From Sulfuritalea sp. (GTDB taxonomy: Bacteria > Pseudomonadota > Gammaproteobacteria > Burkholderiales > Rhodocyclaceae), in contig JALNZB010000015.1 of assembly GCA_023229545.1 (NCBI GenBank), forward strand, positions 1 to 64,000: a stretch of 64,000 nt of DNA, in the 5' to 3' direction. The notes beneath the pieces are model-generated. The model was not told the DNA's origin. It did no database searches and saw only the letters and a program-made list of their open reading frames with translations. Below are positions 57,291 through 64,000 of this stretch, in pieces. Within the stretch, counting starts at the first letter, position 1. The number at the start of each line of letters is the position of its first letter. The position numbers and the translations under genes are program-made.

Positions 57291-57707
57291 TCATTGCCGG
57301 CTTTGCTTCGGGGCTTTCTCGCTCGTGCTTGCCGCCGGTTTGTCGGTTGTGACTTCGGTCTTCTGCGCCGGTTCGGCGACTTCCGCTGCGGGTTTCGGCG
57401 GCGAGCCATTTCCTGAAGGCGGGGTCGTCGAGGAATCGGACTCGGGTTTGATTTCCTCGATCTTGTTTTCGCGCATGTAGCCATCCATGTCGCGCCAGCC
57501 AGTGAAGATGGCTGCCTTGGGCGCCCTGCGATTGAGTTGGTAGCATTCTTCGAGGGCGCGACCCGTTTGCCGACAGGCGCTGCCGACGGCCTTGCCTTCG
57601 GCCTCCTCGCGCGCCTGCTCCGCAGCGGGGTTTTCAATGCCAAGCTGGTCGCAACTTGCGAGCCAGGGAGTCAGAAAAACCAGGATCAGACCGTAGCTGA
57701 GTTTCAT
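57291..57707 (-). CDS. predicted lipoprotein of unknown function
   Basis: A 138-residue protein with start MKLSYGLILVFLTPWLASC: a signal peptide with the lipobox LASC, so Cys-19 becomes lipidated. The rest has a short conserved-looking core (GSACRQTGRALEECYQLNRR, AIFTGWRDMDGYMRENKIEE) and a low-complexity tail rich in Pro, Lys and Ala. The two cysteines in the core could form a disulfide. I do not recognise the family. Its five-codon longer start at 57722 is less likely. Confidence 0.75.
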   Translation of the reverse strand: MKLSYGLILVFLTPWLASCDQLGIENPAAEQAREEAEGKAVGSACRQTGRALEECYQLNRRAPKAAIFTGWRDMDGYMRENKIEEIKPESDSSTTPPSGNGSPPKPAAEVAEPAQKTEVTTDKPAASTSEKAPKQSRQ

Positions 57708-57771
57708 GTTTGTTGTGGGCAATGAATGCGGAACAGATTGTACGGCAGAATTTCGCCGAATCTTGAGCGCT

Positions 57772-58281
57772 TCAGCGCGGTCTATGTTTCTCGGTGGCTC
57801 TTGAGGCGCTTGATTTCAGCACGGCGAGCAATTCGTAGAGCTGGCCGCGCTGCTTTTCGTCCATTCCGCCGAACAGCTCGACCACCCATTCTTCATGTGC
57901 TTCGGCCATTTTGCGAAAGCTGCGACGGCCCTCCGGTGTGAGCTTGACGATATAGGCGCGTCGATCCTTGGGGCTGTCTTCGCGGACGACCAGCCCCTCG
58001 GCGACCAGTTGATCGGTGATCCCGGTCACGTTGCCACCGGTGACCATCATGCGTTTGGACAGTTCGCCCATCTTGAGCCCTTGTGGAGAGCGTTCAAGCT
58101 GAGCCATCAGATCGAAGCGCGGCAAAGTGATATCGAACTCCGAGCGCAAGCGCGAGCGGATGTGGCTTTCGATCATGTTGGTGCAGGCCAGTGTGCGCAG
58201 CCACAGCCGCAGGTCGGGTGCATGTTCGGAGGTGGCGCGCGTTTCGGTGTCGGCAGCGGCGGGTACGGATTCTTTGGGCAT
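57772..58281 (-). CDS. MarR-family transcription regulator
   Basis: A 169-residue winged-helix regulator: ITLPRFDLMAQLERSPQGLK, the recognition helix in MVTGGNVTGITDQLVAEGLV, and the wing with EDSPKDRRAYIVKLT. Start MPKESVPAAA at 58281. Ligand and targets are unknown; MarR proteins of this look often control aromatic-compound genes. The AT-rich 110-base gap upstream (58312-58372) may hold its own promoter and operator. Confidence 0.88.
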   Translation of the reverse strand: MPKESVPAAADTETRATSEHAPDLRLWLRTLACTNMIESHIRSRLRSEFDITLPRFDLMAQLERSPQGLKMGELSKRMMVTGGNVTGITDQLVAEGLVVREDSPKDRRAYIVKLTPEGRRSFRKMAEAHEEWVVELFGGMDEKQRGQLYELLAVLKSSASRATEKHRPR

Positions 58282-58394
58282 GAAGGTGAGGCTCGGGTTG
58301 GCACAGCACAATGGAAATATCGATGCCTAAAGTATCAAAATATGCTCGTTTCCGCAACTGACAGTAGCCCGGAATTTGCGACAAGACGACGAAC

Positions 58395-58856
58395 TCAGGC
58401 GAAATCCGGGTTAATGACGGCACGTAGCACAGGTTGTGCTTCCTCGTTGCGCACGCGGCTGGAAAACCACCAGACACATCCTTTCTTTATCGTCCAGTCC
58501 GCTTCCGCGCCGCCAAGAAGAAGTGCGGCGACACGGCCCAGGGTCGGCTGATGCCCGATGATTAGCACCGCGCCGCTCTGGTCGGGCCATCCGGCTGCCG
58601 TCAGTACATCCATCGCCGAAGCGCCGAGGCCGATCCCGGATTCGATTTCGTAGGCGAGGTCCAGCGCATGCGCGGTTTGCTGGGTGCGTTCGGCGGGGCT
58701 GACCAGCACCTTTCGCTTGCGTGGCAGATGCTGATGCAGCCAGCGCGCGATCTGTTTCGCCTGTTTTTCGCCGCGTGGGGTCAAGCGTCGCTTGTGATCG
58801 GGGAGGGTGCCATCGCTTTCTTCGGCTTCGGCGTGACGCCAGAGTATCAAGTCCAT
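58395..58856 (-). CDS. sixA: phosphohistidine phosphatase SixA
   Basis: A 153-residue phosphatase of the histidine-acid family; SixA removes phosphate from HPt domains and from the nitrogen PTS protein NPr. It begins MDLILWRHAEAEES with the RHG-type motif as RHA, has the second catalytic His in LIIGHQPTLGR and ends in SSRVRNEEAQPVL. The ATG at 58856 has GGAG eight bases upstream. It precedes the CYTH-CHAD gene on the same strand by only 54 bases. Confidence 0.9.
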   Translation of the reverse strand: MDLILWRHAEAEESDGTLPDHKRRLTPRGEKQAKQIARWLHQHLPRKRKVLVSPAERTQQTAHALDLAYEIESGIGLGASAMDVLTAAGWPDQSGAVLIIGHQPTLGRVAALLLGGAEADWTIKKGCVWWFSSRVRNEEAQPVLRAVINPDFA

Positions 58857-58910
58857 CTTTGTATCTCCATTGGGGATTGCCAAGGTTGAATCGTAGGCGT
58901 TACAGAAGTA

Positions 58911-60422
58911 TTATTCGACGTTGCGGCGTAGTTTTGGCAGGCGCAGCCGAGTCAGGTGGCCCAACTCGTGCGATATGCTGACCAACAGGCTTGCGTAGTG
59001 GGGGCCGTGCCAGCCGCCGATAAGCGTGACGGCCTCGCGCAGTCGAGGGTCATCTCCGGCGCAATCCATCAGCATGGCTCCGGCATTTGACAGGTCGTTG
59101 AGCTGGCCCAGCGTGTCCTGCAATGAGGCGAGCTGTTTCAGCACACGGTTCGATGCCCGCTCCGGCGCCAGGGGCGAAAAGAACTCCAGCGCATAACGCA
59201 GGCGTTTGACGCCAATGCGCAGGGCGTGCAGCGATATCGGATCGTCGGTGTCCGCAGCCACGGCCAGTCGCCTTACCTTGTTGCGCAGGCGTTTCAGGCG
59301 TTCCGAGGCAAAGCCGATCAGCAGGATCGTTGCCGCATTGGCACTCGGTTTGGCGTGCAGTGATTCGAGCGCGGTCAGCAGCATGCGCCCATGGTCCGGC
59401 GCCGCCAGCATGGCAATCGCCTTGGCGCGCGCCGCATAGCGGCGGTCGGTGATATCGCTGGCAAGCGCGGGCAGCCGTGGTTCGTTGGGCAGGGTGGCGA
59501 GCACCGGATTGGCAATTTCGGTGAGCAGCACATCAAGGTCGCGCGCGCGACCGAGCTGTTTCATCAATGCAGACAGCGGAGCGCGCAGGGGCTCGGCGAA
59601 ATGCTCCGGCAGCACGGGAGCGAAAAGCCGCAATGCAGCGCGCAGCCGACGCGTGGCGACACGCATCTGGTGAATGTATTCCGGATCGTCACTGGTCAGC
59701 GCGCCGTGATGATTTTGCTGGAGGTGTTCGAGGCAGGACAGCGCAATGTGGCGAAAAGCCTCGAAAGGTGGCATGGCCGGCGACAGCGTTGCGACCGTGG
59801 CCCTGAACGGCACCGGCGGTGTGCCGCTGTGCAGACGATAGCCGCGCTCTGCCTTGGACAGCACCGACGGCGTCAGAGTCACTCGCTGGGCAAGTTGCGT
59901 GGCAAGGCCGAAGATGGCATGTACCGGCGCTCCGGCCAGCTCCAGTTCCACTTCGGAGATGGCTTCCCGGCGACCATTGGCGATGATCCAGCCGCGATCG
60001 AGGGTCAGCAGTACCGCACCGGAGGGAGCAGGAAATTTCCATGTGATGCGGCGAAAACGTGTTTCGCAGATGGGGATGATTCGCGCCAGCAGTTTGGGCC
60101 GCTGCAACCATTGACGCACGGCGGATTGGTCAATCGACGAGAAATCGAAATGCCCGGCGTAGGGCGTTTCCCACTCTGGCCGGCTGGAGAGGCCGGCGGT
60201 CGAGGTGCCTGCCAGCTTGACGGTTTGCAGCCAGTCGCGTCCCTTGCGGCGAAGACGCAGGGAAATCCCGCCGCGACGCAAGGAAAGATCCGCCGTGTCG
60301 TAGTAAATATTGTCGAGGGTCTCGACATGACGCTCAGTCGCCTGTTTCAGCAGCGGATGGCGCAGAAAACGCGCCTGATGGCTTTCTGCCAGCGCCAGTT
60401 TGAGTTCGATTTCCTCGGCCAT
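58911..60422 (-). CDS. CYTH-CHAD domain protein (inorganic triphosphatase-like)
   Basis: A 503-residue protein. The N-terminal CYTH domain starts MAEEIELKLALAE with the ExExK metal signature and should hydrolyse triphosphate (as YgiF does). The C-terminal ~280 residues form a CHAD domain (HQMRVATRRLRAALRLF, LHALRIGVKRLRYALEFF), which is helical, histidine-rich and known to bind polyphosphate. The neighbour sixA is another phosphate-linked protein; joint action in polyphosphate metabolism is inference. Confidence 0.92.
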   Translation of the reverse strand: MAEEIELKLALAESHQARFLRHPLLKQATERHVETLDNIYYDTADLSLRRGGISLRLRRKGRDWLQTVKLAGTSTAGLSSRPEWETPYAGHFDFSSIDQSAVRQWLQRPKLLARIIPICETRFRRITWKFPAPSGAVLLTLDRGWIIANGRREAISEVELELAGAPVHAIFGLATQLAQRVTLTPSVLSKAERGYRLHSGTPPVPFRATVATLSPAMPPFEAFRHIALSCLEHLQQNHHGALTSDDPEYIHQMRVATRRLRAALRLFAPVLPEHFAEPLRAPLSALMKQLGRARDLDVLLTEIANPVLATLPNEPRLPALASDITDRRYAARAKAIAMLAAPDHGRMLLTALESLHAKPSANAATILLIGFASERLKRLRNKVRRLAVAADTDDPISLHALRIGVKRLRYALEFFSPLAPERASNRVLKQLASLQDTLGQLNDLSNAGAMLMDCAGDDPRLREAVTLIGGWHGPHYASLLVSISHELGHLTRLRLPKLRRNVE

Positions 60423-60506
60423 GAGCGTTTCCGCACCGGAAAGGCTTCATTATCCATGATCTGCGTACAGAAACGACCGGCATGCCATCGCAGGCATCTA
60501 TTGGGG

Positions 60507-61505
60507 CTATGCGGAGGGGGAAGCTCCTGCATTCTCTGCCACGATGGGCAGCCAGACGGTAAAGGTGGTGCCTTTGCCGATCTCGCTCCGCGCCTCGATG
60601 CGCCCCTGATGCTTCTGCACGATGCCGTAGGCTACGGATAGTCCCAGCCCGGTGCCCTTGTCGACGGGCTTGGTGGTGAAGAAAGGCTCGAAGATACGAC
60701 TGATGTGCTCGGGCGCGACGCCGGCACCCGTGTCCGAAACTGCGACAAACACCCTGTTTCCCTGCCGACCGGTGCGAATGGTGATCTCGCCCTTTTCGGG
60801 AATCGCATGAGCGGCATTCACCAGCAGGTTCATGAACACCTGATTGATCTGGAAAGGGCTGCACCAAACCAGCGGCAGTTCGCCGTACTCCTTCTTTACC
60901 ACGCATTTGTCCTTGATCTCGTTGCGGACGATGTTGAGCGTTGAATCGAGGCCCTGGTGCAGATCGGCCCACTGCAAAGTGGTCTCGTCGGGCCGGGAGA
61001 AGTTTTTGAGGTCGCGCACGATTCTGGAAACGCGGGTCAGCCCGTCCCTCGATTCGTCCATGAGCTGAACGCTATCGGTTCTAAGGTAGTCGATTTCCTT
61101 TTCACGGACCAACGTCCGGGTGGCATCGAGACGAGCGCAGTCGGCGCAAGACCCTCTTTCCGCAGCCTCGTAGGCCGCGACAACGGCGAATATGTCTTTC
61201 AGATAGCTGTCCAGCGTGTTGAGATTGGAGGTGACGAAGCCGATCAGGCTGTTGACGTCGTGGGCCACGCCGGCCGCGAGTTGACCAATGGCCGCCATCT
61301 TCCCGGACTGCAACAACTGGCTCTGCGCTTCGGTCAGCTTGCGACTGAGTGCTTGAGTCTCGGCGAGCGCAGCCTTCAGATCAAACTCGACGTGCTCGTG
61401 GTTGTCGCCGCCGCATACCATGGTCGTCGGTACGCCGATGAAACGCTGCAAGGAGGCGTGATCATCAGGCAGATCGGCATCGGCAATTGACAATTGACTA
61501 TTCAT
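60507..61505 (-). CDS. cytosolic sensor histidine kinase
   Basis: A 332-residue kinase with no membrane helix. An N-terminal coiled coil (AETQALSRKLTEAQSQLLQS) leads to the H box QLAAGVAHDVNSLIGFV, with the phosphoacceptor His but Asp-Val in place of the usual Glu-Ile/Leu. A CxxC pair (GSCADCARLD) is inserted before the ATPase domain, which has N (VNAAHAIPEKG), G1 (VSDTGAGVAP) and G2 (GTGLGLSVAYG) boxes. It probably phosphorylates a regulator outside this window. cheW and a chemoreceptor gene lie upstream on the same strand. Confidence 0.9.
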   Translation of the reverse strand: MNSQLSIADADLPDDHASLQRFIGVPTTMVCGGDNHEHVEFDLKAALAETQALSRKLTEAQSQLLQSGKMAAIGQLAAGVAHDVNSLIGFVTSNLNTLDSYLKDIFAVVAAYEAAERGSCADCARLDATRTLVREKEIDYLRTDSVQLMDESRDGLTRVSRIVRDLKNFSRPDETTLQWADLHQGLDSTLNIVRNEIKDKCVVKKEYGELPLVWCSPFQINQVFMNLLVNAAHAIPEKGEITIRTGRQGNRVFVAVSDTGAGVAPEHISRIFEPFFTTKPVDKGTGLGLSVAYGIVQKHQGRIEARSEIGKGTTFTVWLPIVAENAGASPSA

Positions 61506-61543
61506 GGTACCTCCTTCCGGTGGGATTCGGGATGACGGCCAAA

Positions 61544-62113
61544 CTAGGCAACCGCCGCTGGCGCCTCCAGGCGCATCATGCTGGCCGCGACAGCGACTTC
61601 ATCCACCAGCAAAACCCGATTTACATCGAGCAGGATGACGAACTTGCCGCCAATCTTGCCCATGCCCCTGATGAAGTCGCTGCGAATGCGGGCGCCAAAC
61701 TCCGGCGGTGGCTCGATTTCGTCATGAGAGATTTCCAGCACCTCGCTGACGGCATCGACGACCACCCCCATTTCCCGGCTGCCCGTGGTCGATTCGACTT
61801 CGACGATGACAATGCAGGTGCGCCGCGTGTTGTCCCGAGCCTCGCGACCGAAGCGCACCGCCAGGTCGACCACCGGCACCACGGCGCCCCGCAGATTGAT
61901 GACGCCGCGAATAAAGGGCGGCGTCATTGGCACCTCGGTGACAAAGCCGTACTCGATGATCTCCCGGATCGCCAGGATGCCGATGGCGAACATCTCTTCA
62001 CCCAGCAGGAAAGTGAGATATTGCGGCAGTCCCTCCGCCTCCAGAACCGCGTCCCTGATGACCGCCGCATCTCCCGCCGACTGGTTCGCCAGTTGTGTTT
62101 CCGTGGTTTGCAT
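61544..62113 (-). CDS. cheW: chemotaxis coupling protein CheW
   Basis: A 189-residue CheW scaffold that joins chemoreceptors to CheA: QYLTFLLGEEMFAIGILAIR, 'PPFIRGVINLRGAVVPVVDL' and 'EVLEISHDEIEPPPEFG' are conserved. It has a 25-residue N-terminal extension. It follows a chemoreceptor gene by nine bases and precedes the histidine kinase by 38, so the three are probably one operon. Confidence 0.93.
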   Translation of the reverse strand: MQTTETQLANQSAGDAAVIRDAVLEAEGLPQYLTFLLGEEMFAIGILAIREIIEYGFVTEVPMTPPFIRGVINLRGAVVPVVDLAVRFGREARDNTRRTCIVIVEVESTTGSREMGVVVDAVSEVLEISHDEIEPPPEFGARIRSDFIRGMGKIGGKFVILLDVNRVLLVDEVAVAASMMRLEAPAAVA

Positions 62114-62122
62114 GGTGGTCTC

Positions 62123-64000
62123 CTAAAAGCGGGCGAAGTCGGCTTCGTTGACGCCGGCGGAACCATTGCCCTTCTTCATGGCCGGGGTGAACCGGGTCGC
62201 CGCCGTGGGCGTCTTGCCGGTCGTCGCGCCGCTTGTCTTTGGCTTCGCCGCCACGGGATGGGTCGCGGCCTGCCGGCCTTTGTTCTGGCTACCGGCTATG
62301 GTGAAAAAGGCCATGAGTTCCTGAAGGTTGTCGGCCTGACCGCTCATCTCCTCTGCCGTGGCGGCAAGTTCCTCGGAGGAGGATGCGTTTTGCTGGGTAA
62401 TCTGGCTGAGCTGGGACATGGCGGTATTGACCTGTTCGACGCCGATGGTCTGCTCTTGCGAAGCTGCGGTGATTTCCTGCACTAGATCGGCGGTCTTCCG
62501 CGTCGCCGGCACGATTTCATCGAGCAGTTTTCCAGCCCGCTCCGCCAGGCCCACGCTGTTGCCCGCAAGCTGGCCGATTTCCTGCGCCGCGACCTGGCTG
62601 CGTTCGGCGAGTTTCCTCACTTCCGCCGCAACGACGGCGAATCCCTTGCCGTGCTCACCGGCGCGAGCGGCCTCGATGGCGGCATTCAGCGCCAGCAGGT
62701 TGGTCTGATAGGCGATGTCGTCGATGATGCCGATCTTCTTGGCGATCTGCTTCATCGCCGCCACCGTTTCCGTCACCGCCTGACCGCCCTCTGCCGCCTT
62801 CTTGGTGCCGTCGGCGGACATGTTGTCGGCCACCTTGGCGTTTTCCGTGTTCTGCTTGATCGAGGCCGACATCTGCTCGACCGAGGCCGAGGTCTCTTCG
62901 ACGCTCGCGGCCTGTTCGCTGGAGGCTTGCGAAAGCGACTGGGCCGTGGCTGATACCTGTGCCGTGGCACTGGTCAGGCTTTCTGTCGTGGTGCTCACGT
63001 CGGCGATGATCTGCGCCAGTTTGGCGGCGGTGTTGTTGACCGTGTCCTTGAAGTCCTTGAGTTGCCCCTTGTAGTCGCCTGTGACAGTCCGGGTCAGGTC
63101 GCCATTCTCCATGTCGACCAGCACGGCGATGGCTTCATTCAGCGGCAGGATCACGCCGTCGAGCATGGCATTCACGCCTTCGACGATCTTGCGGAAATCA
63201 CCCTGATGCTTGCTCGCGTCGGCGCGGGTTTCGAGCTGACCGTCGACGGCGGCCTTGGCCAGCGTGTTGGCGTCGGCCACCAGCGCACCGACGGAACTCA
63301 CCACCTGATTGGTGGCGTCGGCGATGATGGCGAAGGTGTCGCGTGTGGATTCGGTATCCGCGTCAGCCGTGGCCACTTCGGATTTGACATCGAGATCGCC
63401 GGCCGCGACGCGCGACAGGACACCCTGCAACTTGACGACTTCCGCCTGCTGATAGGCGGCGATTTTGTCCGACTTGCGCTGCGCCTGCATGATTGCCGTC
63501 TGATCCATGACCACTTCGAAGGCGCCGATGACCTGTCCCTCGCGATCCTTGATCGGAATGCCGATGTAATCGATGTCCAGATTCAATTTTTCCGTCGGAC
63601 GGGCGACGGTTTGCGACTTGGAGATGCGCTGGTCGGTCATGGCGCGCCGGCAGGCACACTTGTCGCTGTTGCAGTCCTCCGTCTTGAAATAGCTGAAGCA
63701 CTTCTTGCCGCGCAATTGGGCGAGGTCGGTATTGCCGACGCCAAGACCCGCCTTGTTCATGTAGAGCACCTCGAAATTCTTGTCGATAATCATGGCCGGC
63801 AGCGGCATGTTGTCGATATAGCCGACCAGATAGTCCAGGGTCATGTTGACGCCCTCGACGATCTGCCGATAGGCGCCCTGATGCTTGGCGGCATCGGCCC
63901 GGGTAGCCAACTCCCCTTCCATCGCGGCCTTGGACAGCATGTTGGCGTCCGTCACCAGCGCCTGTACCGCGGTCTGCATCGAGCGCACGGCATCGGCCAG
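62123..64000 (-). CDS. methyl-accepting chemotaxis protein, partial (5' end cut)
   Basis: At least 625 residues; the frame is open to the window edge, so the start lies beyond 64000. Two related ~35-residue repeats (ADANTLAKAAVDGQLETRAD, DANMLSKAAMEGELATRAD) are HAMP-like units around a PAS domain (IDNMPLPAMIIDKNFEVLYM). The PAS carries four cysteines, KKCFSYFKTEDC and NSDKCACRR, possibly an Fe-S or disulfide switch. The signalling hairpin 'YQTNLLALNAAIEAARAGEH' and a tail ending VNEADFARF follow. No membrane helix is seen in this part. It lies directly upstream of cheW. Confidence 0.9.
   Translation of the reverse strand: MADAVRSMQTAVQALVTDANMLSKAAMEGELATRADAAKHQGAYRQIVEGVNMTLDYLVGYIDNMPLPAMIIDKNFEVLYMNKAGLGVGNTDLAQLRGKKCFSYFKTEDCNSDKCACRRAMTDQRISKSQTVARPTEKLNLDIDYIGIPIKDREGQVIGAFEVVMDQTAIMQAQRKSDKIAAYQQAEVVKLQGVLSRVAAGDLDVKSEVATADADTESTRDTFAIIADATNQVVSSVGALVADANTLAKAAVDGQLETRADASKHQGDFRKIVEGVNAMLDGVILPLNEAIAVLVDMENGDLTRTVTGDYKGQLKDFKDTVNNTAAKLAQIIADVSTTTESLTSATAQVSATAQSLSQASSEQAASVEETSASVEQMSASIKQNTENAKVADNMSADGTKKAAEGGQAVTETVAAMKQIAKKIGIIDDIAYQTNLLALNAAIEAARAGEHGKGFAVVAAEVRKLAERSQVAAQEIGQLAGNSVGLAERAGKLLDEIVPATRKTADLVQEITAASQEQTIGVEQVNTAMSQLSQITQQNASSSEELAATAEEMSGQADNLQELMAFFTIAGSQNKGRQAATHPVAAKPKTSGATTGKTPTAATRFTPAMKKGNGSAGVNEADFARF

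Overview
This 64 kb window looks like a chromosome segment of a GC-rich betaproteobacterium, most likely in or near the Rhodocyclales. That placement rests on the gene order asd-fimV-truA-trpF-trpB-trpA-accD-folC-SPOR protein-cvpA-purF-metZ, on several Aer-like or PAS-type chemoreceptors, and on the style of the proteins. It is inference, because no rRNA or species marker is present. Nearly all of the window is housekeeping DNA. I see no transposase, integrase, phage gene, tRNA or rRNA.

Layout. 1-5268: ferredoxin fdxA, aroC, a YdcH-like protein, an MFS carrier, leuB (leuC and leuD are not here) and asd. 5453-18520: fimV, a CbiQ-like membrane protein, truA, trpF, trpB, trpA, accD, folC, a SPOR protein, cvpA, purF and metZ, tightly packed and often overlapping. 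18517-22675 (minus): lpxH, two cyclophilins, an L,D-transpeptidase and a TPR protein. 22867-24237: cysS. 24262-25401 is the accessory spot: a DUF1640 gene, a long inverted repeat, a three-repeat type II-C-like CRISPR mini-array and a tracrRNA-like tail with terminator, then a small gene with a sigma28-like promoter. 25528-34625 (minus): two chemoreceptors (one with a c-type heme motif) around the grpE-dnaK-dnaJ heat-shock cluster, which has two good sigma32 promoters, and an EF-hand-like protein. 34693-38666: trxC, a minimal SufC/SufB-like pair, small and sensory proteins. 38615-41568 (minus): hemH, hrcA and an SDR. 41695-46166: pcnB, folK, a DUF486 protein, panB, panC and panD (pantothenate synthesis). 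46286-50307: a response regulator, a degenerate kinase-exonuclease fusion and a CBS-nucleotidyltransferase. 50304-54287: fur, divergent from a Fur-box-controlled iron-uptake operon (P19-like protein, cupredoxin, FTR1 permease, 4Fe-4S membrane protein). 54369-64000: rhlE, a diguanylate cyclase, a lipoprotein, a MarR regulator, SixA, a CYTH-CHAD protein, a histidine kinase, CheW and a chemoreceptor cut by the window end.

The most unusual signals are three. First, the CRISPR remnant has a repeat very like that of Neisseria type II-C and a tracrRNA-like tail, but no cas gene nearby. Second, a short dispersed repeat (core ccgccagcgccgact) occurs at least 12 times, both between genes and in frame inside genes, where it encodes peptides such as AVPPAPT or VGAGGTA. 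Third, a 97-bp hairpin-rich insert, flanked by a 9-bp direct repeat, lies exactly at the cvpA-purF junction.
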